Made by a program: the position numbers and the translations under genes. A stretch of 64,000 nucleotides of DNA from Adineta ricciae (Eukaryota > Rotifera > Eurotatoria > Adinetida > Adinetidae): the NCBI GenBank assembly GCA_905250025.1, contig CAJNOJ010000386.1:1-64000 (forward strand). Reading direction: 5' to 3'. Numbering within the stretch: the stretch's first letter is position 1; the number at the start of each line of letters is the position of its first letter. Under the pieces are notes generated by a model that did no database searches, was not told the origin of the DNA, and worked only from the letters and a program-made list of their open reading frames with translations. This document shows, piece after piece, positions 44,738 through 56,300 of the stretch.

Positions 44738-45113
44738 GCCTAATTCGACTTATAATATAAGTGACCAATTCCTAGCACCCTTAGGAATAGAAATAGATTT
44801 AGTTTTACTTATACAGATATACCCTCACCCTCAACCACACCGACACCCTCACCCACCGCGGCACCCTCAATCGAGATATATCCCCGTGTACACCCAACCT
44901 CAAGTGAGGGTGAGGGTATGTCTGTATAAGTAAAACTAAACCTATTTCTATTCCTAAACTCACAGGGGTGTGGGGGTATGTATGTATAAGTAAAACTAAA
45001 TCTATTTCTATTTCTATCTAGTCATCTGTTATAGGTGTGATACAGGTATCTATTTATATTCGAATTGATACTAGCCTGTCGGGGGTCGACTTATAATATA
45101 AGTCGAATTAGGC
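44738..45113. mobile_element. Foldback element with GAGGGT-type core
   Basis: Outer inverted arms are 44738-44762 and 45089-45113 (GCCTAATTCGACTTATA and its complement). Inner arms, about 44780-44832 and 44905-44958, carry TAGTTTTACTTATACAGATATACCCTCACCCTC and its complement, in part repeated again at 44970-45020. The core is rich in CACCCT/AGGGTG units. No coding frame. Similar in design to 7913-8109. Confidence 0.6.
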
Positions 45114-46423
45114 ATCTCATGAATTTTATGCACTTTTTATGGGTAAGGAAGGATATTTCCCAAAATACTTTTTTTTCGAATAGATATAATTCACGGAGTT
45201 CCACCTGGAACGAATTTGATCAGAGTTGGAATACACTCGTGTGCAAATCCTTTGAAGAAAAGGTCGAATCCGTGTCCAAGACATCTAACATCTACTACCC
45301 ACTTCTCTGCTCTTTATTTGTTTGCTTGCCAATTTTTCTGCTACACAACTTCTTTGCGTTTCTTGACAACTCAGCGTCGACGCTATTCAGTCTTTTATAG
45401 CAACAACGACGGCAAGAATATTTTTTTCTAATAGAAAGAAAAGAAAAAGCGAAGTCTTCATCCCTGAAAAATATATCGTCTGCCATTGAAAACGGACGGC
45501 AACGTGATCCATGTAACTCTCAAGCGCAGAATAAATGCGTTTCTGACTGTCTAATGTTTCATCACAAGAGTAAATACGTGGAAACGCTTCGACAGACGCA
45601 ATTTCATCTGCGTTTAAACGCCTTTACAAAATAACAATTATTTTTTAAACAGGTGTACAACCTTAATCAATGGAATGATGTAACTGTTTATATTATAGCG
45701 AAAGAGTTTGCACTAAATGACTATTTGTACAAATATTGGGCTAAATTCAAAGCACACGTGGACAAATCTTCGGAAGTAAATCAATATCAACAGACATTCA
45801 GTGCCTATCTCGCTGCTAAAATACCTCAAAGAATATGGTATCTCAGCATGGATTTACAAAAAAATAATAAATATCGTCTACAATTCTCCAGAAAGGGCTC
45901 GATGTTCGAAAATTGAAATAAATAACTTCTTAACTAATCATTATCCGCAATATAGGTACTTCACAAACTGTTCCTTCTGCCCAGGTCATTGCGGCTCAGA
46001 CGGTTCCAGCCGGTTAAGTTTATTTTCCGACAATTTCCTAGCCGCCGGAACGATTGGCCTGGGTTTTTATGCAACTTCAATTATAAATATCTCCTGCAGC
46101 ATGTTCTCTTCCTCGTAGAGAAGAGTCTTAGAAACATAAATTGTTTGCTTGCTTGCATGTCCGCAGGTTCAAAAAACATCGAAAATCGATTTTAAGCAAT
46201 AGATATTTCCAGAGGTACTTCGATGCGAGGACTTCGAATCTGATGTTAGTTCTTCGAATTTTTTTAGACAAGGGGCTACTTTTTTAGAAAAAAATTTTTT
46301 CTCCAAAAATTGACTAAAGGAATTTTTGGGTTGAGAAACTCGAATCTGATGTTAGTTTGTCGAGAATTAAAAAGAATTTTTGAAACAAAGGGTCCCCATT
46401 CTCGGAAAATATATGTATAACAT
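45114..46423. other. Gene-poor stretch with repeats
   Basis: A plus-strand frame of 87 codons at 45653-45916 (NQWNDVTVYIIAKEF near its start) follows a T-rich AACAG acceptor-like site and could be an exon, but I recognise no family. Around 46210-46410 two diverged direct repeats start with CGAATCTGATGTTAGTT. Nothing else is supported. Confidence 0.3.
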
Positions 46424-46985
46424 CGGTGTGAAGTGAAGCTAGCACCATCGAGCTAGCATCATCAAACTAAGGATTTTCTGAAAACGAATTCCGGTCGATA
46501 AAACCGAGTGTATTCGATGCAAAATTTAATTCTGAGTCCAATGGTGACATTTTTATTCGCCGGAAAACGTTCGGTATAGAGCTTACCTTGATTCTTATTT
46601 TTTCGCATATATATACAAATTTTTTTTTTAATTCGAAAAACTTTTTTCCGAACGTTTTCCGGCGAATAAAAGTGGCACCAGTCGATGCAGAATCAAATTC
46701 TGCGTCGAATAGACTCTTTTCCATGAACCGGAATTCGTTCTGGACAGAGATATTGCGTGCCGACGGCCGAAAAATGATGCATAGACATGTATCGAGGATA
46801 AAGAAAGATCAAAGAAAATTTTTCTCCGAACGTTTTCCGGTGAATAAAAATGTCACCATTGGACTCAGAATTAAATTTTGCATCCAATACACTCGGTTTT
46901 ATCGACCGGAATTCGTTTTCAGAAAATCCTTAGTTTGATGATGCTAGCTCGATGGTGCTAGCTCGATGGTGCTAGCTTCACACCG
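46424..46985. mobile_element. Long terminal-inverted-repeat element (non-autonomous)
   Basis: Left arm 46424-46574 and right arm 46826-46985 are reverse complements over about 150 bases, starting CGGTGTGAAG and ending at CCGGAAAACGTTCGG. A third, diverged copy of the arm sequence lies inside at about 46651-46742. The right arm has an extra GCTAGCTCGATGGT unit. No transposase frame. It lies about 850 bases before block B starts. Confidence 0.7.
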
Positions 46986-47900
46986 ATCTTCTTTTCTCGT
47001 CTTTCTTTAATAGTAAACCTAGTTTAAGGAAACAAAATAAAAATTGATGTTTAAAACAATAACAATTTTTACATGGAGAGGAGTACGCTCTGTATAATAA
47101 ACAACACAGAATAGATAACAAGGTTTGTTAGCTCAATGCGATCGAGTTAATTTTTCGTTTAAAACAAGCAGAATTGGAAGGAGAAAGATCGAGACGTTTA
47201 GCAAGGTTTTTATAATTTATTTAACATTTGGAATTATAATGTCTTCAGATTCATGTTGATGACGATGTTCACGATTAAGTTTCGACATGGCATCATTCAT
47301 ATCGAAACACCTAAAACATTGCGTCAACCCTTTAGAACTTAAGTGAAGGAAATGATATTATTGAAAAAAGATTTATTTAACACATCTGAAATAAGAAAAG
47401 CCAAGTAAACGATGATAATCAAAATCTTAGTAGTGTAGTCGTATGCTTGTAATATAAAACAGATTTACGTAATTCCAATAATATTATACTCCAACTCAAA
47501 TTAAAAGATCAATGTCATAAAATACGTTGGACACTCAAATACCACAGAATATATAGAGAGTAGTGTTCTTGGTATTACCCTGTATACTACGAAATTTCTT
47601 TGAGAACTTAGTTTTATTACAGTAACGATGCTATATAGTAGAGCTAAGCATGGATGTAACGGTAAAAGGATTTAACTGACAACCTCAAATCATCTTTGAT
47701 CGTTACAAACTGTCGCCAAGAATGACAACTGTTTAAATTGTTAACAAATAACGTGTATTATCATTCGTGTCGATGAATTTATCAAAAAACCATCTTTCTA
47801 CAGTGTAAATTTATCAGATGAAGGAATTCTTTTATCTTTTCATTCGTATTCTTCGCGCACATGGCAAAGTAACATTTCATTTAGAAAAAAATCTGTCTCA
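46986..47900. other. Left flank of block B
   Basis: AT-rich, no supported gene. Similarity to the block A flank begins at about 47829. Everything left of that is unrelated to the sequence left of block A. Confidence 0.4.
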
Positions 47901-49073
47901 ATGAGTTCTAACAAATTTGAAATTATATTCAAGGAAGGAAGAGGACGATACATGATCGCTAATGAAGAGCTATCACAAGAGGATATTGCATTCGTATGGA
48001 AACCGTACGTTCTTGTTCCATATGTAACCTACAAAGACCAAGTGTGTGCAAATTGTATGCTAATATCGATGAAAGCGAAACATGAGTGTCGAAACAATTG
48101 TCATCGTGCGTATTACTGTTCAAGGTATTGCGAAGAACAACACTGGAATGAGTATCATCAATATGAATGTTCATTTCTGGAGAAAATCTTTCAGCTAGAA
48201 AAGCTTGGTTACAACGATGAGGTGGTGAATTATGCTCGATTAGTCATGCGAATTCTAACGAGACGATTCAAAGATCTTTCACAAAAATCGAATCACATGT
48301 CATTTGATGAAGTTTGGTTATCATCGTCGCACGCCGGCAAGTTTTCAAAGGAAAAGGCAAAGGAATTCGAATGCATCGCAAAACTGTTAACAGAATACAT
48401 TTTAACGACGCTTGTTTATGAAAAATCGAACGATTTCATTGAAGTATTTCTTCCTGCTAGTGAAGACACGGCAAAGGTTCATATAGATGATTTCGATCAA
48501 TGGTTTGATGACAGAATTCAATCAAATGAACGAAACGCAACGAAGGTGTTATTAGAAAAAGTATTTATTCTCGTTTGCATCGAAGAGGTCAACGCTTTAT
48601 TTCACATTACATTTAAATTGGATGGATATGCTGCACCGCCACAAACTTACGCCATGGGAATCTATCCATCAGCTGCATTTGTCAATCATTCATGTTCACC
48701 GAATTTAGCACGTTTTCCTGTTCAAGATGATCGAAATGATTTTCACGTCGGTGACGTCGTGTATTTCGCCACTCGCTCAATAAAACCAGGCGACGAAGTT
48801 TGTTACAGTTATTTAGAAAGAGACACGACACTTTCTGACAATTCACAAGAAATTATTCAGAACCAATTGAAAAGAAAACAAAAACTAAAGGAAGAGTTTT
48901 TCTTCGACTGCGAGTGCATACGATGTCGAAATGAATCTAATGGAAATAGTGATTTGTCCTATGAAACCTTAATTGAGCAACTAAAATGTAAAAGATTAGA
49001 ATGCAAAGGTTGGTTTATTCCAACTATGAATGGGAAGCAAATGATTTGTGAAGCATGTCAAATGCTACGATAG
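47901..49073 (+). CDS. SET/MYND (SMYD-type) protein methyltransferase, copy B
   Basis: 390 residues, same length as copy A, with the same SET, MYND (CANC..CEEQHW), NHSCSPN, YSYL and post-SET (CECIRC) features. Changes sit mostly in the helical middle and near the C-terminus (for example TLSDNSQEIIQN), outside the catalytic signature. It therefore looks functional. Next gene starts 328 bases downstream, as in block A. Confidence 0.88.
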   Translation: MSSNKFEIIFKEGRGRYMIANEELSQEDIAFVWKPYVLVPYVTYKDQVCANCMLISMKAKHECRNNCHRAYYCSRYCEEQHWNEYHQYECSFLEKIFQLEKLGYNDEVVNYARLVMRILTRRFKDLSQKSNHMSFDEVWLSSSHAGKFSKEKAKEFECIAKLLTEYILTTLVYEKSNDFIEVFLPASEDTAKVHIDDFDQWFDDRIQSNERNATKVLLEKVFILVCIEEVNALFHITFKLDGYAAPPQTYAMGIYPSAAFVNHSCSPNLARFPVQDDRNDFHVGDVVYFATRSIKPGDEVCYSYLERDTTLSDNSQEIIQNQLKRKQKLKEEFFFDCECIRCRNESNGNSDLSYETLIEQLKCKRLECKGWFIPTMNGKQMICEACQMLR

Positions 49074-49401
49074 GAGTTTGTTTTGATATCGTCAGAAAAG
49101 AAACGTTCTAGTTGTAAAGCTTCATAATGGTACCTGATATTATTCATTTTGTTACCTTAAATCAATAATTTATCCTCTCCTAGATTCAAATAAATATCGT
49201 AACTGTGTAATAGTCAATGGCAAAAATATAGAAACCTTATGAATGAAGTTGGAAAAAAAACTCAAGTTTTGCATTTCTTCAACTTTCCTGTTTTTCCTTT
49301 TTCTCATAGACATCTAAACATCATCTTAAATACGAGTGTTACATATTTTCCCTTCTCTTTATGTCGTGTGTTACTCATCGCTGTAGGTAAGTTTAGAAAA
49401 C
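49074..49401. promoter_or_regulatory. Intergenic region before ART-TPR gene, copy B
   Basis: Counterpart of 11670-12006 with small deletions. The GTAGGTAAGTTTAG sequence just before the ATG is kept. Confidence 0.35.
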
Positions 49402-51111
49402 ATGTCTCTTCAAGACAAACCAATTGATGATAAACCATCGAACGAGAGACGAGAACCACCAAGAATAAGAATCAATCGTGAACAAATCGCTCTTATTCTA
49501 CTTCATCGTCAAATTAATCCGTCGCAATCTATTGCTGATGACAATGATATTCGTCCAATCGAGAAGATTTTACGTCAATTAACTGATAATTTACATTTAT
49601 TTTCCAACAACAATGACTGCCTTTCCTACGCTGAAAAGGCCAAAGATCAAACAATATTTATAATCATCGATAGCTCGTATGCATCAGCGGATTTCTTGGG
49701 AAAACTTCACACCATGCAGCAAATAAATTCAATTTCTATTTTCTGTCAAACCAAGGATACGCCCCTTCCGGTCTTGTCTGCCACAGACTATTGTAAAATA
49801 GTAAATGTGTCCGATGAACAAGATAATTTAACCTCGAGTGTTGAACACATCACTGATTATATTGATAATCAATCAACCATATTTACTGTATGCGACCAAG
49901 ACAAGCAGATGTCGACTCGTGATGTCGACCAAGAATCGGGAATGTTTATTTTCTTTCAACTAGTGAAAAAGGTTATTAAAAAAATGCTACCAAACGAAGA
50001 TGCCGTACGCAAGAGTAAGGAAGAAATGATTAACAAATGTCGTCTTGATTGCAAAGATAGCACAAAGGATCTTGAGAATATCATCAGATTTGAAAATGAA
50101 TATACTGCCGATCAAGCGATTCAATGGTATACGAAAGACTGCTTTATTTACAAGCTTATCAACAAAGCTTTACGAACCGAAGACATTGAACCCTTGTATA
50201 CGTACCGTTTTTATATAAATGATCTTAGTGCATGCTTAGTCGAGCGTTGTAAACTTCTACGAGAAAAGACGGCAAAAATTACGGTTTATCGCGGCGCAAA
50301 GATATTCAAAGCTGAAATCGATCGACTCGAGCAGAATAAAGGACATTTAATTTCGACGAAGGGATATTTTTCAACGAGCTGGAAAAGAGCAGTAGCGGAA
50401 ATTTTTGCAGGCGTTGAAGGAAATAATCGATCCCATTCCGATCAATATCAGTCCATTCTATTTGAAATCAGCGTGGATTTAGAGAAATATCCTGAAATCG
50501 TCCTTGCGGATATCCAGAATATTAGTTTACACAAAGATGAAGAAGAAGTACTCTTTGATCTGGATACGGTATTCAAACTTGAATCCATTACATATAACGA
50601 TACTTTATCGTATTGGACATGTTTGATGTCGGCAAGTAACGAAGGTCGTATTATTGTCAGACAATATCTTGATTTTAAAGAAAAAGAACTAGACAATTCG
50701 GATGACAATGAAGTTGCATTCGGCAATCTTTTGTTTGACATGGGCCAGTGGTCTAAATCCCGAACATATTTCGAGAATCTTGCNCGTATTTTTGTACAAA
50801 ATAGTAATCAGCGAGACGTCGCCAAATGTCAATATCTCATCGGATTGAGCCATCTGTCACTTAATGATATCGAACAGGCAACCACTGCATTGGAACAAGC
50901 ACTGCATATGCGAACAAACGCTTTGCATCCTGATCATCCTGATTTAGCTTTCAGTCATCGGTCCATGGGCGATTTATACATGTGTAAGAAGAATGAAGTC
51001 AAAGCTATCGAACACTTCAAGTTGGCGCTGGCAATTTGGGAGAAACGTCTGCCTTCCGATCACGATCAGTTAGTAGATCTGAAAGATATATTGGCACACT
51101 TTAAACCATAA
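49402..51111 (+). CDS. ADP-ribosyltransferase with N-terminal alpha/beta domain, copy B, most TPRs missing at an N
   Basis: 569 codons against 862 in copy A. The N-terminal domain and the ART domain are intact (TVYRGAK, YFSTSW, DEEEVLF). At the N (50784) the sequence jumps from the base after 13388 to 14269 of copy A, so about 880 bases coding 293 residues, most of the TPR array, are absent, and only the last TPRs remain. Counting the N as one base the frame is kept. I infer an assembly gap or collapse rather than a natural deletion, but the latter would give an ART with a minimal TPR tail. ART-domain changes from A are scattered and spare the R-S-E residues. Confidence 0.75.
   Translation: MSLQDKPIDDKPSNERREPPRIRINREQIALILLHRQINPSQSIADDNDIRPIEKILRQLTDNLHLFSNNNDCLSYAEKAKDQTIFIIIDSSYASADFLGKLHTMQQINSISIFCQTKDTPLPVLSATDYCKIVNVSDEQDNLTSSVEHITDYIDNQSTIFTVCDQDKQMSTRDVDQESGMFIFFQLVKKVIKKMLPNEDAVRKSKEEMINKCRLDCKDSTKDLENIIRFENEYTADQAIQWYTKDCFIYKLINKALRTEDIEPLYTYRFYINDLSACLVERCKLLREKTAKITVYRGAKIFKAEIDRLEQNKGHLISTKGYFSTSWKRAVAEIFAGVEGNNRSHSDQYQSILFEISVDLEKYPEIVLADIQNISLHKDEEEVLFDLDTVFKLESITYNDTLSYWTCLMSASNEGRIIVRQYLDFKEKELDNSDDNEVAFGNLLFDMGQWSKSRTYFENLXRIFVQNSNQRDVAKCQYLIGLSHLSLNDIEQATTALEQALHMRTNALHPDHPDLAFSHRSMGDLYMCKKNEVKAIEHFKLALAIWEKRLPSDHDQLVDLKDILAHFKP
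50784..50784. other. Single-N assembly joint inside ART-TPR copy B
   Basis: One N replaces about 880 bases that are present in copy A. Confidence 0.9.
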
Positions 51112-51488
51112 TCACGCGAACACTTCGTCAAAAACAAAGAGGAGTCGCAGTCATATTACTATTTATCTAGTATATTGTAATCTCGAATTCTGCTAGGTTG
51201 TATAAAATCACGAAATATACTCGTATATCATTAAGTACATAGTCGATATTTAGATGTCGCTATATAGCAATCAACCTTTTCTTTCAATAGCACATATTCT
51301 ACACATTGTCAAGAAAGAAAAAAAACGTTTTGGCTGATGAAAGTGGGCAATCAACGTTCTCGTATTTTTCTCGTGCACAAATCGTGCTTTACCGAGGAAG
51401 AAACAGAACAACACATTATGATTTTTATGAATATTCTCGGTATGAATCTATATTTTAGATTAAACAATACAGCTTTCAGCTACACTCT
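51112..51488. other. Intergenic region, ART-TPR to deformylase, copy B
   Basis: Counterpart of 14596-14996, about 25 bases shorter. No gene seen. Confidence 0.4.
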
Positions 51489-52726
51489 ATGCATGCCGTA
51501 ATAAAGCGAAACATTCCTCTCTGTTGGTATCATGTTGATCAGATTGTGATTTATTTCATGAATCGATGTAGTTCAACGATCACACGACGACTCATGCATT
51601 CCGCTAGTTTTAACTGTCACTACATCCCGTGGAAGATTACAGCATATGACCGATGTCTGCTTTCACCGAAAGCGCAAGGTAAGACGTAGACTTCGGTAGA
51701 AACAGTATACTGTTGGTTTTAGTGCAAAAAAAGTAACTCGTATTGCGCTGTATGCTATCATATATTTCTTTTCGTTTTATAAACCAACAATAAATCGTAA
51801 AGAAATGAAGAGTATTCTTTGTGTTACATACGATTAGCATATACGCTGTTGTTTTTCTTTTCGTCTTGCATCTCGTGCTGGGATCGAACAGACGAAAATG
51901 GCAAGAAGAACACGAGTGAAAGAGTTTTCTTCAGTGTACTTAGATTTAATGTAAATGTAAAATAATCCAACACACATGTTCTCACCGTTCGAAACTATTC
52001 TTCTGTCAATATCATTGTAATTGTTAATCTTTAGAACAAATACGTTCGATGTCGTCGCAGTGCGATTCGAAAGACAAAAAAGACAATGAAAATCAATGTG
52101 AACAACAAAACCTACAATTACTTAAATTAACTGCTGAAACAGATCCCATTCTTCATAGTCCAATAGAAGAGATGCGTCTAGAGGATATCCGTAGTCCCGA
52201 GACAAAACAAATCGTGGCAAATATGATTTATTCTATTCGAGCAAAACAGCTGGAACGTGCGAACGCTCCATTTACTAAGGCGGCTGGTATGGCTGCGAAT
52301 CAGTGGGGCATAAACAAGCGAATATTTTTATTTTGCCCCAAGGGAAATGATGGAGAGGCAAAAGTTGTATTTAATCCAACGTACAAGCCAATTTCGCCGA
52401 ATCAAGTATCAACAGATCCAACGAAAACAAAATCAGAAGATCAGTTTACAAACCTATATCGAGAAGCATGCTTCAGCGTTCCACAAGCATATGGGATCGT
52501 CGAACGCTACACAAATATTGCAATCAGTTATGTTGATATCAATGGTGTGCAGCATACGGATGAGCAGTTATCCGGTTGGAAAGCTAGAGTATGGCAACAT
52601 GAAACAGATCATTTAGATGGAGTGTTGTACTCAAACAGACAATCGGGAATTAAATATGGCCCGAACTGTACAGAATTTCATAGGTTTCAAACGAAATCCG
52701 AATTCGATGAAAGTTACCCGAAATAG
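51489..52726 (+). CDS. Peptide deformylase, probably mitochondrial, copy B
   Basis: Exons 51489-51678 and 52035-52726, the same lengths (190 and 692) as copy A, around a 356-base intron with the same CAAG/GTAAGA donor. 293 residues. The leader is kept as a basic, Ser-rich sequence (MNRCSSTITRRLMHSAS) though it varies more than the enzyme, as targeting peptides do. Motifs: AAGMAANQWG (closer to the usual AAxQ than copy A), EACFSVP and QHETDHLDG, so the metal ligands and Glu are intact. The kept splice sites and frame in both copies are the best support for the two-exon model. Confidence 0.82.
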
Positions 52727-53381
52727 CGAAATACAATCTGCTTAAGAAAATAAAAATAAAAATAAAAATATAAAGCTAGCCGATAGATTTCTTCAACTTG
52801 TATTGTTATTTATAAATGAGGTACAACATGTCCAAATGTCTAATGAACAATTTTAATTGCTCGATTACAATCACAATTTAACGAGAAAAACAGTCGAAGA
52901 GTAGTAACTATAAACACTATTTTCATTCTCGTCTTGAGATTGCCGATTGTACTCAGAAAAGTGTACGTAAGTATATTCATTCTCGTACTAGTTTTTAAAA
53001 TGAAACAAAATGCACATCGTACCGTCTAAAAGCAATTGTATGGATAATTGAATAGAATAGACTACGGACTGCATCCAAATAGCGCAATATAAATTGCAAT
53101 TTAACCAGTCATAAAGTGTGGCTATATTTAGACGCTAAATCAATACTTTGGACAGTACTTTTTTTCTTTTACAATACACGTTATCATCGCGCGATAAATG
53201 ACAATATAACAGAAAAGCACTTGGTTCAAGGACGATTTTTATGATGATTATACGATCTCAGTCTCATATGGATGCATACTTTCGCTTACTAAACAAAATA
53301 TTTATTGTCTTCACTGAGATATAAAGCCATTGGGCATTAGGATTAAACACTAGACAAACTCCTTCACGTCTACCATCGACC
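52727..53381. promoter_or_regulatory. 5' flank of P450-lipoxygenase gene, copy B
   Basis: Counterpart of 16242-16859. It has an expanded AAATAAA repeat at about 52747-52768 and an insert of about 40 bases near 53065-53105. Confidence 0.4.
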
Positions 53382-56300
53382 ATGGTGTTGAACACTTGGT
53401 TTCTGGATCATTTATACAATTTGGATACTATAATCAGAATTGGATGGTTGGCATTAATATTTGCACCGTTCAACAAGATTTCGAAGTATTGCATTATTTT
53501 ACCGACTTTACTGTTCTCTGTTGAATGCATCCTGGTGCTACTCTTTGGAGACTCACCAATGCTCAATTGGATTTCGCTCAAAGATCTACTCATGGCTATC
53601 ATCGTTCAACGAAAGCAGTTTTATCTGATGGATTTATGGATTGCTCAATGGATGGTTTATAATTTCTATGCAGGATGCGGCAAAACAGCATCATGTGGCT
53701 CATTCCATATCAACAAAACATGGACGTCGGAAAGATATGTGTTTACTATCCTGCTTTTCCTGACTTATCTTGCTGCACCGCTTGGCCTCGTATTTTACAT
53801 CGTAGGAAAACACTCCTTTTTGAAAGAGTATCAAAAAAATGTACAAAATGCTATAAAAAACGACTATTTTCATATTGATCAACTGAAACATCCATTCTCA
53901 ACTCCTCATACCGTTCGATTTGCTGATAAACTACCTGAATCGTTGTCTTCAATCTACTATTTCTTACTTGGCATCATTGGGTTAACAACTTTATTTACTA
54001 TCGTTCTTCCAAGTTACATCGGTTTGATAATCTATTGCCGAATCGTGTACAAGTATTCATCATCATCATTATCCGATTTAAAAACCATCCCCGAAGCTCT
54101 TCGCAATGTAACAGCAGAGATGAGATTAACATTGATCAAAACCGATCGTAATCAACGGCGTTTGATCTGGCATCTCAAATATCTTCTTTTGCAATTCGCC
54201 ACTATTTTCGAATATGCTTCCAACTACTCCGAACCTTTTCGTTTATTTCGATCCTTAGAAGAATACTTTCGTAAAATCTATCATACTCCGTACTTCGTTC
54301 TGGGTAATGGCATCGCTGTGAATTCGTATGACATAGTCAAACGGTATATTCAAGATCTTCCACCACGAAAAGATGCGGAACTACTGGCTTGGGAAATTTC
54401 ACCATCATTGGAGACATTTTGTGATTTTACAACAGTTTTTCTTTCCACTAACCATCCGGATACGCAGTTAGGTCGTAAGATCATATTTCAATGGTTACAT
54501 TCCTTTCCTCATAATCTGAAACATCGAAATTTCGAAATGGAACTTCAACTCTCACGAATAGTTCCACGTCACATGGATAAGAAGCCAACGAAAGATTTAG
54601 TCTATCAAGCCGTCGGAGAAGTTATGTTTTTCTTGGCAACTAATGGAGAACTAACAAAAAGTGAACGATTAGCTTATATCAGTTGCGTCCAAAGCCCATT
54701 CATATTCTTCCCTAATTGGTTCAATTTCTTATTTAATGGTCACTATTTCGAACGGAAAAATCTAAGCAATTATTACACACTGCTTCGTGCATTTTTGCGC
54801 TATGAAAACGGATCGGCTTTGCAAGCAGCTTTTATGGCAGCTGAGAAGAAGAAGTCGCACGAAGAAGTTTTGAAATTTATCACCGTTGTCTTCTGTGTGG
54901 CTGGAAGTCCGGCACCAGCGAAACTAGCAGTGACTGTCATCGATCGATTGTGGGCAGACAAGGAAAAAAACGTTCCGCTATTCAAGAAGAACCCTCACAA
55001 TTTTATAAAAGAATGTGCTCGACTGGACAAAGCTGTCCCGACAGTGAATGTCTTGGCAACAGATGAAATCGTTAGTGAAGTTGAAAAATCTTTCGAAGGT
55101 AAGATTAAAATTTCCGAAAACACGCCAGTTCATTGTTCAATTGTCAATGCCAATCGTGACAAAGCAGTTTTTGAAAATCCTGATGAGTTTATACCAGATC
55201 GTTTGGATTTGAACAAAATCCTTGTTTGGAACGGTGTTGAAGAGGATATCATCAATCCAGATCAGAGCAAACGACCCATTCGATACTGTCCCGGACATGA
55301 TTTATCTCTCGATATTGTCCAATATGTCGCCGAGCGATTTTTACCAGTTACTGACGATATCGACGAAGATAATAACAACAAAAACGAACAAGATTTGATC
55401 GTCTTCGAACAAAAGATCCGAAAATTGACCCCAAACGAAGAAAGTCATTGCTGGAATGTGTTAGACACATACACAAAAGTTGTTCGACTATTAATGACAA
55501 TCGTTATTAACGAATCCAATTTATTTCCATCACGTGCTATTGATATAGCGCCACCAATGCATTTACCCGTAAAGAATTTCAGTATCTTTCGTATCGACAT
55601 GGCGAAATTCATCCCGTCGTGGGACGAAGATAAACCGAATGGCTCACGACCGTTGAGAAAGTTCGCTCGATGGTTAGTTAACAGTAACATTTGGGATTTT
55701 TATGATTGTCTAGCGGGATTCGATACATTAGAGCAAGCACTGGCATGGCGCTCACAAATTTTCCCTTCATTACCTTTACCAAATATCGTCTATACCGACA
55801 TGTTTTCAGATGAAGCGATGAGTCGTTTGGCATTCTTCGGTTGTGCATGTCATTATACTCAACGGATTGACAAATCTGAGCAGCCAGCTTTACAGAACGC
55901 TGTCTATGTCAATGACATGACGGTGTTATCGATCTTTCGTGTTCGAAGACCATTCGAACGGTACGGTGCAGCAGCATATTTCGATGGCGATTTTCAATTG
56001 ATTGCCATCTACTGGTGTCATGCCAATCGAGTAGTCAGAAAAGATGATCAATTCTGGGAGCATGCCAAATATGTCTGGCGTTCATCATTCTTCGCTTACG
56101 TAACGATACACGATCATTTAATTGTTACACATATGATTGAATGCAATGCATTGGTCACTGCCACACGAAAATATTTGACCAATGATCATCCACTACGATT
56201 ATTTCTCCAACCATTTACTTATCACACGGTTTCAGTTAACTACCAAGCTGCTATTTCATTAGTCAATCGACGTGGTCTCGTTCATCGCGTATGGGCATTC

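Noticed and set aside
44821..44960. Telomeric repeat tract
   Set aside because: The CACCCT-type units are irregular and enclosed by inverted arms, and do not form a uniform tandem array.
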